Assembly (NCBI GenBank): GCA_004369085.1
Contig: ML210268.1
Span: forward strand, 6,221-55,039
Direction of reading: 5' to 3'
Source of the DNA: Coprinopsis marcescibilis
Lineage: Eukaryota; Basidiomycota; Agaricomycetes; Agaricales; Psathyrellaceae
Length of the DNA stretch: 48,819 bases
In this document: positions 1-12,300 of the stretch, in pieces
Numbering within the stretch: position 1 is the stretch's first letter
Layout of the letters: every line of letters begins with the position of its first letter
Notes under the pieces: generated by a model
Seen by the model: the letters and a program-made list of their open reading frames with translations, nothing else
What the model was told of the DNA's origin: nothing
Databases searched by the model: none
Program-made: the position numbers and the translations under genes

Positions 1-2098
1 CTTTCCGTGTTGTTCACCTGTTTGTGGAGTGTCTCTGTCTTATATCCCCGGTACCACTGACCATGGTTTGTTAGCATTTCTTCCCGGGCTATCGCAGGCG
101 TATCTCCCATTGCCACCATATGATAAACACGAGTGGGAATTGTATGTTCACAATTCTATATTTACCTTTGTCCAGCTAGTTTGGTTAACATATATTGCAA
201 TTCGCATTCTTAGGAACGTTCTCTTGGAGTGCTGGTACGTGGTTGCACCCATCGCATCACTGCTTTGTGCGGCGAATGTAAACCAATGTGATTCATCGAC
301 GTTTCTCATTCACACGCGCGAGCTAACTAGTAATTATTCTGCGTGCATCTCAGATGGTATCCGCAAGCTATTCGCTCTGGCATTGTCCACCTTGACCGTT
401 GGGTCCACTCTAACTATCATAGCGCCCACCTGGCCAATATTTGTCTTTGCCCGTATCCTCCAATCCATCGCATGTGGGCCCATCATATCTCTGGCAATAG
501 CCACCCTTGTCAAAATACACGGCACAGAGAGAAAGGGATCCATAATTAGCTATTTCCTCATCGTTAAGCATCACACTTTCCCTGCTGTAATCACCCGTCA
601 CTCCGCTTACTGTATATCTATCATTCTAGACTAACATTGCCGGGCTAGTGTACTCGAGCATGGTTGGGAAATGTGAGTACTACGGCTGTATGGAGGTGTC
701 GCCGTGACTTTGAGCCGACTGATGCTCATAAAACTTACAGCTTTTGCGAATTGGGCGCCGTGGCACTTCTATGCAATCTTGTTCGCTGCCCTGGCCGGCA
801 TGTTGAGGTTCTGGCTTCATAAATGGTTTCCACAAGATAGGGCAGCAACAGATGATGACGACCAGACTCACACTCTCCCAGTCGGATTCCCTTCTTTCAA
901 CATATTCCTGGCCTTCTGGGAGCTAATACAGCGGCCCAAGGTTCTCGTAATCGTCAGTGGTGCCGCTACCTCAATTTGAATCCGTATTAACCCGTGTTTG
1001 ACATTTCAGGGCCTTATTGGCGGTGCACCGTTGCTATACCTCCCTTGTTGGTCTTTCCGCTCGATCAACATTCTTGAAATTTGAAAGCTAAACCTCTTGC
1101 AGCCCTTTTAGTGATCTATTCCAACAATCAGAACAGCGTAAGCTATCTATCACAGAGATGCATGGAAAGAAGTAACTCACCATGGGGCTCAAGCACGATT
1201 GGACTGATGCCGTAGTTTTCTTGTACTCAATGGGTTTCTATATTATCAGTGCTCTTGGTATGTCTCTCTTTCTCCCTGCCTAGCTGAGGCTATCCCCCTC
1301 CAAGCAAGTGACGTTGGGCTCTCTACTGATATATCCGTGCACATTAAGTTGGGGCGGGGTTTGGCGGACGATCAAGCGACAAGGCAATCAGGTCGCGAAT
1401 GCCGCATTCCATCCCTGCAGACCGACTACGCGTGTTTTCGACAACAACCATACTCTTCATTCCACTTACATTTGTGGGCCTCTTCGCATTGTACCTCATC
1501 CCTTTCGATCCAAGCAGTAGAGAGGGAATCATAGCCATGCCCACGATAGCAGTGTCGCCCTTCCTTGGATTCGTGGTGAGTTCCCAATCTTCTGATTCCT
1601 GAACAAGTGACGTTACGCAACGGCGTCCAGACGGGTAAATTCCTCACAGTTTCCATGGTGTATGTCGCAGAATCGGGATCGGACGACGCGCAGACCGTTG
1701 GGTTAGTGGTAGCTAATGAGTGAGTATCAACTATGGGTTGAGATGCATAGTGAACTGGAATTAACCACAATTCATTTGGAATCAGATTTGCAAGGCTGAC
1801 CGTGCCCTCGTTGGTTATCAGTGCCGTGGCATTGGTCACATACAGGGAAATTCCCCACTCTAAAGCTGTGGACTTGGTGGTTATATGCATCGTATCTGTG
1901 ATATCGGTATTAATCTTAAGGTATGCTAACTGTCGCTGATAACTGCAAGAGTACTAATCTGTAATCAGCGCCTTCCGTTGGGTGGGTCCAGGTGCTTCAC
2001 CTTCCGAGTCTACCACCACGCCGGACCAGGCTTCGGATGGTACATTATCCGCAACCGGCGGAGGTTATCGTGACGATGGTCTTGACTCTGCTGCATAG
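1..2098 (+). CDS. MFS transporter, tandem copy 1 (5' end outside the window)
   Basis: Major facilitator superfamily membrane transporter, probably a DHA1-like plasma-membrane exporter; substrate unknown. The first exon is cut by the window edge: base 1 matches base 3457 of the downstream copy. The TM3-TM4 region is unmistakably MFS (GSTLTIIAPTWPIFVFARI then QSIACG), and hydrophobic segments follow at about 650-700, 750-960, 1200-1260 and 1440-1575. Exons are joined by short introns; for example a donor at 575 (GTTAAG) and acceptor at 632 keep frame, and the last exon ends in an acidic/Gly-rich tail with TAG at 2096-2098. The usual motif A (D-R-x-G-R) is replaced by NVNQYGIRKL. No frame break was found in the exons I could follow, so it looks functional. 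The family call is firm; exact exon ends are partly inferred by comparison with the two paralogues in the window. Confidence 0.72.
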
Positions 2099-3306
2099 AG
2101 AGGTTTATTGCTCGAGATATGTCTACCGTTTACAATTCGTCGCTGATAGCAAGTGGCGTTGGAATCGTATTCTCACAGGTGGATAATTTGTTTCGGATTC
2201 TCTAGTAGCTAGCCTACTAGCTTTGTGATGCTGGATATATCCTAGACCGTATGTATGCAAAATCTATAGGTCCATAGTACAACTTCCTTGGTGTTTTCGA
2301 CCCTGCCTGGCATGTGTGACAGTGTCCCTGTAGAGTACGCCTTTAAACCTTTCCGTCTGGTTCAAGCTTCGCACAAGCATTTCGGTTTTCAAGAGTGACT
2401 ATTTCATAGAAGACAGGGACGTTTCAACTTTGGACTACTACAGTCCATGGGCTTGCCACTAAGATGCCCAGAGAAAGACATATAGCAGAGAACATCCGAC
2501 AATGACGGACAGGGGCTCTTTGCTAGACAGTTGGACTGCTGCTCGATACTCGAACCCTATGGCTTCTCGACGTTGCAAGATGATTTGTCCTTGACTTATT
2601 TATAGAGCTCAGAAGGCTCAAATGAATAGAACAAGGTTGGATCTGGATTCTGCCCTACAGAATTCAAGTTATAATACCACTGTAGCGGGTGGTCGGGCTC
2701 TACGTTTACAGTATATAGGGTAGTTAGGGGTCAAGAGGGGCGATATCTCGCTGCTGACTACATCATCAAGAGCGGCGCGGTGCAGTGCCCAACTTCGTTA
2801 CATGATCACCGTTAGATGAATGCATAACGTGAAGAACACTATTACTACTGCTGTGACAACTTGACATCTTGTATTTACAACGAAATTCGCGACTACGCAT
2901 TTGAACTTACTCGATCTATCCATCTATTTTGGACTCGCAGCAAGCTACATGACCGATCGTATTTCCCGCCATTACCTCCCTGAAATTGGTTTTGTGGCTG
3001 GTGGTGCTTTTGGGTCACTACACTTAAACATGGGTGAAGTTGGGCTGAAACTGTGCCCCATTTACGTTTGGGATGAGACTTACACCATCGCGCAAATGGA
3101 CAGCGGTCAAGGCTGGTGCCTAGTTTACCGTGTACATGGTAATGTATCCACCCCGTCCAGCCCGAGGTCGTGGAATCACATAATTTCCCGACTGCGGAGT
3201 GCGCAGAATCAGACAGATTGGGCATCAAAATCTTTGGCATATAAGAGTACCCACAAGACACATCTTTCTAGCCTGCACCCAGCCCACCTCGAGCGAAATA
3301 AGAGCA
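2099..3306. other. Intergenic spacer between tandem MFS copies
   Basis: No gene seen. Bases 2099 to about 2505 are similar to 5549 to about 5962, so the duplicated unit includes roughly 400 bases of 3' flank. The rest (about 2506-3306) has no counterpart downstream of copy 2 and holds the promoter of copy 2. Confidence 0.6.
3240..3245 (+). promoter_or_regulatory. Possible TATA element of MFS copy 2
   Basis: TATAAG lies 62 bases upstream of the ATG at 3307, a plausible distance for a fungal core promoter. Sequence match only. Confidence 0.35.
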
Positions 3307-5548
3307 ATGACAGACGTTGCACCCCTCAACGAGCAAACCCCTCTATTCGGAAGCCAGCGAGTACCACAACTTGGAAGAGGGTCGGAAGAGCGCCCGGAAA
3401 CAGACGAGATAGCCTTTACGATCTCACGCACCACAGCTCTATCGCTGGGCCTGTTCCTTTCCGTGTTGTTCACCTGTTTGTGGAGTGTCTCTGTCTTATA
3501 TCCCCGGTACCACTGACCATGGTTTGTTAGCATTTCTTCCCGGGCTATCGCGTGCGTATCTCCCATTTCCGCCGTATGATAAACACCCGTGGGAATTGTA
3601 TGTTCACGATTCTATATTTACCTTCGCCCACCTGGTTTGGTTAACGTCTTTCGCATTATTAGGAACATTCTCCTTAGCTGTTGGTACGTGGTTGGTCCCA
3701 TCGCAGCACTGCTTTGCGCGGCGAATGTAAACAAATGTGATTCATCGTCGTTTCCCATTCACACGCGCGAGCTAACTAGTAATTCTTCTCAGATGGTATC
3801 CGCAAGCTATTCGCTCTAGCATTGTCCACCTTGACCGTTGGGTCCACTGTAATCATCATAGCGCCCACCTGGCCAATCTTTGTCTTCGCGCGCATCCTCC
3901 AATCCATCGCATGTGGGCCCGTCATGTCTCTGGCAACAGCAGCCCTTGTCAAAATCCACGGCGCAGAGAGAAAAGGATCAATAATAAGCTATTTCCTCGT
4001 CGTTAAGCATCACACTTTCCCTGCTGTAACTACCCATCACTCCGCTTACTATAAACATATCATTATAGACTAACATTGCCGGGCTAGTGTACTCGAACAT
4101 GGTTGGGAAATGTGAGTACTACGGGTGTATGGAGGTGGAGTCACCGTGACTTTGAGCTGACTGATGTTTAAACTTAAAGCTTATTCGAATTGGGCGCCGT
4201 GGCACTTCCATGCAATCTTGTTCGCTGCCCTGGCCGGCGTGTTGAGGTTCTGGCTTCATAAATGGTTTCCACAAGACAGGGCAGCAACAGATGATGACGA
4301 CCAGACTCACACTCTCCCAGTCGGATTCCCTTCTGTCAACATATTCCTCGCCTTCTGGGAAATAATACAGCGGCCCAAGGTTCTCGCAATTGTCAGTAAT
4401 GCGACTACTTCAATATGAATCCCCATTAACTCCATTGTTTAACATTTCAGGGCCTTGTTGGTAGTGCACCGTTGCTATACCTCCCTTGTTGGTCTTTCCG
4501 CTCGATCAACATTCTTGACGTTTGAAAACTAATCCTCTTGCAGCCCTTTTAGTGATCTACTTCAATAATGAGAACAGCGTAAGCTATCTTCCACAGATAT
4601 GAGTGGAATGCAGCAACTCATATTGGGGCTCTAGCACGATTGGACTGATGTCGGAGTCTTGTTCTGTTCAGGGGGTCTCTATTTTATCGGCGCTCTTGGT
4701 ATGTCTCTCTTTCTCCCTGCCTAGCTGAGGCTATTCCTCTCCAAACAAGTGAAGTTTGACTCCCGACTGATATAACCGTACATATTAAGTTGGGGCGGGA
4801 TTTGGCGGACGATCAAGCGACAATGCAATCAAGTCGCGAATGCCGCATTCCATCCCTGCAGACCGACTACGCGTGTTTTCGACCACAACCTTACTCTTCA
4901 TTCCACTTACATTTGTGGGCCTCTTCGCATTGTACCTCATCCCTTTCAACCCAAGCAGTAGAGAGGAAATCATAGCCTGGCCAACGACAGGACTGTCGCC
5001 CTTCCTTGGATTCGTGGTGAGTTCTGAATCTTCTGATTCCTGAACCAGTGACGTTACACAACGGCGTCCAGGCGGGTAAAGTCCTCACAGTTGCTACGGT
5101 GTATGTTGCAGAATCGGGGTCGGACGATGCGCAGACCGTTGGGTTAGTGGTAGCTAATGAGTGAGTATCCACTAGGGGTTGAGGTGCGTAGTGAACTGGA
5201 ATTAACCACTATTCATTTGGAATCAGATTTGCAAGGCTGATCTTGCCCTCGTTGGTTATCGGCACCGTGGTATTGTTTACAGACAGGGAAATCACCCGCT
5301 CCAAAGCTGTGGACTTGGTGGTTATAAGCATTGTATCGGTGATTTCGGTATTACTATTAAGGTAAGCTAATACAATTGCCTGTCGTTGATAACTGCAAGA
5401 GTACTGAACTGTAATCAGCGCCTTGCGTTGGATTGCTCCAGGTGCTTCACGTTCTGAGTCTACCGCCACGCCGGACCAGGCTTCTGATGGTACATTATCC
5501 GCGACCGGCGGAGGTTATCGTGACGATGGCTCTGGCTCTGCTGCCTAG
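3307..5548 (+). CDS. MFS transporter, tandem copy 2
   Basis: Complete paralogue of the upstream copy. It starts with MTDVAPLNEQTPLF, a hydrophilic N-terminal tail, then a first TM (LSLGLFLSVLF). Exon 1 ends after 3463-3470 at a GTTTGT donor; the next exons read AYLPFPPYDKHPWEL and SCWYVVGPIAALLCAANVN. TM3-4 is at 3800-3995, TM5 at 4071-4110, the central loop (FPQDRAATDDDDQTH) at 4268-4315, and the C-terminal half at 4450-5548, with TAG at 5546-5548. As in the other two copies the intron after NVNK uses a GTGATT donor and restores YGIRKL in frame. Twelve membrane segments would be normal for the family; I can place about ten. Role inferred: export of small molecules across the plasma membrane. 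The near-perfect conservation of exon pattern with copy 1 points to a fairly recent duplication. Confidence 0.75.
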
Positions 5549-6377
5549 AGAACGTTTTGTACTCGGGATTAGTCTACGGCTCGTCGCTGATAGTGATTAG
5601 TGCTATAATTGTATTCTCGAAGGTGGATAAAGTCTGTCGGATTCTCTACAGCCTACTAGCTTTTTGGATGTCGGATATATCATAGACCGTATTTCTGTAT
5701 ACTTTATATGTCCACAGTACAAACTGCTTGGAGTTTTCAACAGCCTGGCATGCGTGGCGGTGTCACTGTAGGGTAAGCCTCTAAACCTTTCCGTCTGGTT
5801 TAAACTGCCCATAAGCCTTTCAAGTTTCAGGTTTCAAAAACGGCATTTTCATAGAAGTCGGGGTATCTGAACTTTGGACTAGTGCGGGCACCGGAGGCTG
5901 AGCACGGGCGTGCCACCAAGACGCCGAGAGAAAGAAACGTAACGGAGCTGAGGGAACATCCACCAGATCAAAACCTTACACAACACGCCAATAAAAAGAA
6001 GACAACTTTGAGTATTTTGAGAGCAGTATGTACTATATGCAGTACTATGTACGAATGAGTCGATCCCCAAGGCCTAAACGTTACAGCATCATGTACAACC
6101 TTATGTTATGTTACGTCTTGTACTATAGCAAATTATAATAATGATAGACAGAAAAAAAATGAAAAATACACCGAGGAATCCGAACGGGGAGCTGAATGCG
6201 AAAGGAAGAGCAGAGAAACGTATAGACAGTATAAAAAGAAAAGTAAAACAAGAGACGGAGAAAAATAAGGAAAAGAGAAACAGTAAGTCCATCATGTCAA
6301 CCACCCATCGAATGGATGCGGAAAACACAGAACGCAGATAACAAACACAACACACGGAAACAGAAACACACACCACC
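5549..6377. other. Convergent intergenic region
   Basis: Lies between the 3' end of MFS copy 2 and the 3' end of the Set3-like gene. The first 410 bases are the duplicated 3' flank. The remainder, from about 6110, is A-rich on the plus strand (runs such as AGAAAAAAAATGAAAAATA) and shows no gene. Confidence 0.5.
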
Positions 6378-9300
6378 TCACCGCCCCCATCCACCCCCAG
6401 CCCTATTAGGCGGTGCACGAGTACCACTAAGCGCACGCGGCCCCGTGGGCGGACTAGGCCCAGCAACACTCTCCCTCCCTCCACCACCATTCACAGGTCC
6501 CGGACCAGTACCCCCCAACTGCCCTTCCGGATATACACCCTGCCATACCCCCCCTAATACCCCCCCTACAACCCTCCGATGTGCCGCTCCAGGCGCACCA
6601 GACGCACCCGGCGCAGCAAGCGCGCTATACTCCTTCAACTTGACCCAGCCCCTCGGAGCCGTCGGCGGTTTCCTCGCTACGTTCTGTGCATTGGCCCCGC
6701 CGTTGAAATTGAAATTGGAATTAACATTCACATTGGCACTCGAAACTCCCAGCCCGCTTCCCAATCCACTCGGACTCCCATTCCGCGGCGCAACAGGCGG
6801 GTGCGGACGATGGTTCAGGTTCAGCCCCGGACCCTGGTTTGGACCCAGGTTATGGTTGTGGTGGTTATGCGGGTGAGGATGGACGAAGCCGGCATCACGC
6901 AGAGCAGCGGGCGCACGAGGCGGCAAGGTTTTGCGGGGAGGGACGTATGTCGAAGGTACCTGCGCAGCGACGTTGGCGTGCGCATTCGTATGCACCTGAA
7001 TACCTCCGGGAGGGGATGCCGATTGCTCGTAGCCCACACCCGATCCGGTACGCCAAGCAGCAGGAAGCGAAGGTGGCTTCCTCGCGCTGTTCATTGCACC
7101 GCTTACAACCCGCTTTGGGCCTCCACCATCTCCACCATCTTCCGCACCAACACTCGCAGTCCTACCACCAACGTCCAAATCCACCTTCCCTGTCGACGGC
7201 AGCACCACATTCCCCCTCGGCTGAGTAGGAACGTTTGGCTGATTGGCTTGATTCCCTTGATTTGGATTCGCTTGAACCTGATAAGCCTGATTCGTACGAG
7301 CCCAATGATCCTGATGAGCAAGTTCCACCTGAGCTTGGGGAGGTCTACTAACAGTATTCGCAATCGGACCAACGATCGGACGTCCCGTGTGTCTGGGCCA
7401 GCCACCAGAGGAAAGCTTTGCCCACGAGGGACGGTGTGTCAATGCTTGTTTGGGGCGAGTAGACTGGTTCATCTGGCTGGGGTGGGCAGAGAGATTGGAT
7501 TGAGTGGGCTGGCTCGAGAGGTTAGCGTGGTTGCTAAAGTTGGAAGAAACGCTGACAGCTTCGCGACTTTCGTCCCCGGAATCGTCTCCAAGCGAGATAA
7601 CATCCGCGTCGTCCTCGATCGGAACAGGTCCAGGTGCGGGCGAAGGAACGTGGGGACGGTGCATTGTCTGATGACTGCGTGGGGTTTGGACCGGTTGAGC
7701 CAAAGGCACATGCGCACGCTGTATAGGTGGACGAGTAGTAGGATGGAGCACTTCCTTCGGTTTCGACCCCCCCTTGTTCGGAATGTCGAACGTGGTGACT
7801 AGAGGCGACTCTGCACGCGGAAAAGACGGTGCCGATGGTTTTAAAGTCATTATCGCTACCGGTGCAGGCGTAAGCGTAGGCGCAGAAACAGGGACGGTCA
7901 ACACCGGCGGCACATAAGTGTTCACCAGCTGCTCCCAAGTCTTCTTCTCCTGCACGCCCTCCGCCGGGACATCAACATCCATCGCATCCTCCTCCCCATC
8001 CTTGCCCCTCTCCTTGTCTAGTTCCTTATCCTGCTCCTTCTCTCTATCACCACCCCTCCTCTCCAAACTCCCAACATCACTCCCCAAAACCCGCGTCTCA
8101 CCCGCACCAACCCCTCCCTCCACAGCCTCCAAATCCATCTGGACAAGCAGCGAAACAGACACAGCCGGCGTTTGCGGGACGGGCGTGAGTGGCTCGCCCT
8201 CTTCCTGCCTCTTCTTCTTCTTCCGCAACGCGAAATCTTTCAGCGACATTTTGACTTTGGGTGCCGGCGTTTGCTGTGTCTGCGGGTCGGTCGGTTGAGG
8301 CGAAGAGCATTGGTTCTGGTCTTGGTTCTGCGTTTGAGTTTGGGCTTGGGTTTGGATGCCTTGGGTTTGGTCCTCGGTCGGCTGAGGAGAGGAGCGCTGC
8401 TCGGTCGGTTGAGGAGAGGCTACAGGTGCAGACACTGGTTCACTGTGGGTCTGTTCGGCAGATGCAGTCGCAGTGAGAGGTGAAGGAAGGGGCGAGGGAG
8501 GATCCGGAGACCAGCGTGGGCTCTCTGGAGTTGTAATCGGAGCAGCTACATCAGGGGAAGATGGGTTCGGCATCGACACTGATTCCATCTCCTTCCCTTC
8601 AGGTTGATCAACCTCCATCCGGTCATCACCAACAGCTTCAGGTTCAGGCTCTACGGGCATCTGAACAGCTCGGGACTCTTCCGAAGCAGATACCGCCGGA
8701 TCTACACCGCACAAAAGTAAGCAAACATCCAAAACGATAAAACCCCCAAAAACTTACCCCTAGACTCTTGGACATACGCCTGCTCGTAATGCTCCCTCTC
8801 AAGCCTCAACGCCTCCTGCTCCATCTCCTGTCGTTTACTCTCCTTCCACCCATTCCAATCCGGACTCTTCTTCCCCTCCTTCTCCAACCTCCGTTCCCGC
8901 TCATTATTAGCAGACACAAGCATCCTCCGCGCAGTATACATCCCCGCAACCTTCACCAGCCTCTCCCACTCCGGATCACCAGGACAATCCGGCCAATCCC
9001 AAGCTGGGTCCACACCCCGATCCAGTCGTTCCCGCGCGGCATCAGTATCATCAGCCCTGCCCTTGCCCTTCCTCTTCGCGTCCTCCTCCAACCGGAAAGC
9101 CTCCTGCTCCCTCTTCACTCTCCACGCCTCCCTAGCATAATCCTTGATCCCCCTCTCCTCCCTCTCCTCCCGCCTCTCAACCTCATGCTCCCGCTGCACC
9201 CACATCCGCCTCGCACCAAACCACCCATGCGTCCCCACCGACCTCTCCCACTCCCCATCACCCGGTTTATCAGGCCATGACCATTCCTGCTCCTCCCGCT

Positions 9301-12300
9301 CCTCCTGCTCCTTTTCATCTTTTTCCTCATTTGCATTCGCAGCTAGCCACGGAGCTGACCACTCATCCCCCTTCGCACCCTCCCTCCAAAGCGGCGGCGA
9401 CACAGACGGCAGAGGTAGAGGCATATCCCGCACCCCATCCCCATCGCCGACATACGACAGCCCAGGCGTGACGCTCGCCGGACTCCACAGCGGCGACCCC
9501 GGCGACAGCCCATCGTCCATCCCCGACAGGTGCAGCGACGAAGGCGAGGGCGAGGGCGAAGGCGACATAGGCGTATCTGGTATCGACATTCTCGGCTGAT
9601 CGTGGCCACGACTGGTGTTATGAGGATCATTTTGGTTTTGGGCTTGGGCTAGGTTTTGGTTTTGGTTTTGGTGGTGGGGATGAGGATGACGCGGTTGAGG
9701 TTGGTGAGGATAAGGACGAGGTTCATCCCGCCCAGGCCAACTTTGCATCCACTCGACCTCTTCCCGGTACCCATCATCCTCTTCCATCCCACTCGCCCTC
9801 GCCCTCCTGCCACTCCTACTGCTGCTCCCGCTCCCGCTTCTCCTCCTCCTCCTCGAATCTTCACCCCCCTCCTCCTCTTGACCACCCTCCGCCCTCCCCT
9901 TCCCTTTCCCATCCACACCCCCCGAATCCACACGCAACCTCGCAGCAGGCTCCGCAACCGGCGACATCCCCAACAACGCCGACACCGCCATCTTCCCATT
10001 CTGCGCCTTCTGCGCCGTCTTCACAGGCATCCCCATGCCACTCTTCACTTGCCCGCCCCCACTGCCACTCGCAGCGGCACCACTACCCCAAAATGTCCCC
10101 ACAGTCGCGCTCCCAGGCGGACTAGGCCCAGGCGTCCCAACCATACTCGCATGGCGACTCCCACTCGCACTAACACTCGCACTAACACTCGCACTCCTAC
10201 TCGGTCCAGCACCTTCAGCACCTTCAGCACCTTCACCCCCTCCATAAAATCCACTCGCACTTCCACTCCGACTGGCACCAGGACCACTACCACCACCAGC
10301 AACCCTCCCCCGCCCGCGTCCCCGAATCTTCCGCGCCCGTTCACGCGCAGCTTCAACCTCGGGCGGGAGCTTCGTGATGCTCGACAACGGGGAGACTATA
10401 TAGCCTGGCGGAGGCGGAGGACCGAATATCGGTTTAAGCGAACTTGAGCTCGCTGAAAAAGTGGAAGCTCGGGTGGGGGTCGTAGGTGTCGGTGTCGACG
10501 TCGACGCCGATGCAGCTGGAACCAGTGCTGATGTAGATGCTTCCGCTTCCGCTGCTGCACCCGAACTTGACCCTGGAACCGAAATCGAAACAGCAGGACC
10601 AGACAAAGCCATAGGACTCGAATGGCGTACGTCGGTGACCATCGACGATGATGACGTGTCACGACCACGACCACCCTCCCCGCTCTCCATCTCATATCCA
10701 CGCGTCGCCACAGAACCAGAACCCCCTCCATCCTCCAACGCATCCACATCTAAACCCAAACATCAAAACGCGACACAAAACCAAGGATCCAAAAAAACAC
10801 ATACCAACAATCTCTCGCCCATCTTTCCGTCTAGGCGAGTCGTCTTGCTGCTCTTGCCGCTGTTCTTCTTGGACATTCTCCTTGCGCGAATAACCCTGTG
10901 CGTCCTCTTCGCGCCCCCCATTCACACCCTCATCACCAACACCAGCATTCCGTTCCTTCAACTCTCCCAACGCCCTCTGCATCCACTTTTTACGCATCTT
11001 GGGCGGAAAGTCCTCCTCAGTCAACGGCTTCATCAGCCTCTCCTCTTGCTGCTGGTGCACATATTGCTGTTCTTCATACTCCTGCTGCTGCTGTTCATCC
11101 TGCCCCTGCTGCTGCTGCTGTGTATACTGCTGATGATAATCATGATACCCCTGCTGCTGTGGCTGATCCTGATACCGACGCAAATCCCCATCCCCAACCA
11201 CCTCCCCCCACTCGCCCTTTCTCCGCTTCCCGCCCCTCCTCCTACTCTCTTCTTCCACATCAACCGAGGCTGTTCGACCATCCATTTCCTGGTCCTGGTC
11301 CCTCTCATGTTCCCTCTCATGTTCCCTCGCATGTTCTTCCCTATTATGTTCCTGTTCCCTCGAACCACCACCCACACCCCCTCCATCCTCATCCAAAACA
11401 ACCTCAACACCCCCCAACGACCCCCAGCCCCCAACACGCTCCCGCGTACGGAACCCCCGACGCAAACCCAACCCCGCCAGTCCACCCAGCGACACCCCTT
11501 TCCGACGGAGGCTCAACGGGGCCGACCTGTCTTGCATTTCTTCTCCTCCTTGCCCTCCTTCTTCTCCCTCTTTTAGTTGTTCTTCATCCCCACCACCCCT
11601 TGTTCGTCGTTGTCCCTCCTGGCCATCGACACCCTCAAAACCATCGACACCCGCACCACCACTCTCGGGCAAATCCCCCTTCACAAACGCAGCCATGAGC
11701 GAAAACGCACAATCCCGCGCGCGCCCTCCACACGCGCAAGTGGAGAACGTGCTGCTCAGCGCATGCAGGATGTTGGCGATTTGGGCGCGCAGGTGTGGGA
11801 GTTGCGAGGGGCTGAACGGCGGTGTTGTTTGAGGGGGGGCATTGGTTTTGTTATCATTGGTGTTGGAGGTAGAGTTATCCGGGTTGTTGTTGTCGGTGTT
11901 GTTATTGGAATCCGGGTTGTTGGTGTTGGAGTTGGCATTCGTTGTGGTTGGTACACGCGAGGCATGTTCGAGCAGAGCAGATTCAAGACAACTAGCGTGA
12001 GCGAAATATGTTAAACGCATAAACACAACCATAACCAAAGCAATAAAAATGAAAATGAAAATGAACCCCATACATGAACCACCCATCCATCCCAACCAAA
12101 ACGGGTTCAGTCGCATAGAAAAACGTAGCACGCATCCCAAAAATAGCAGAGAAAACGGAAAGACAAGCTCACCTGAAAGCCCAAGGTTCCTCCACAACAG
12201 CAGGTAAAACATGCACCACATTCCCATCGTCCCATTCCCAGCCCAAAACAATCTCTTCCCCCTCTTTCAAATCCCGCGTCGCAAATATCCCAAACTTGAG

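Noticed and set aside
6579..7802. 407-codon plus-strand open frame across the Set3-like gene.
   Set aside because: Arg/Pro/Thr-rich shadow of the GC-rich low-complexity coding strand; no domain.
10461..11698. Long plus-strand frames opposite Set3 exons 2 and 3.
   Set aside because: Composition (Leu/Pro-rich) is the antisense of Gln/Glu/Arg-rich repeats.
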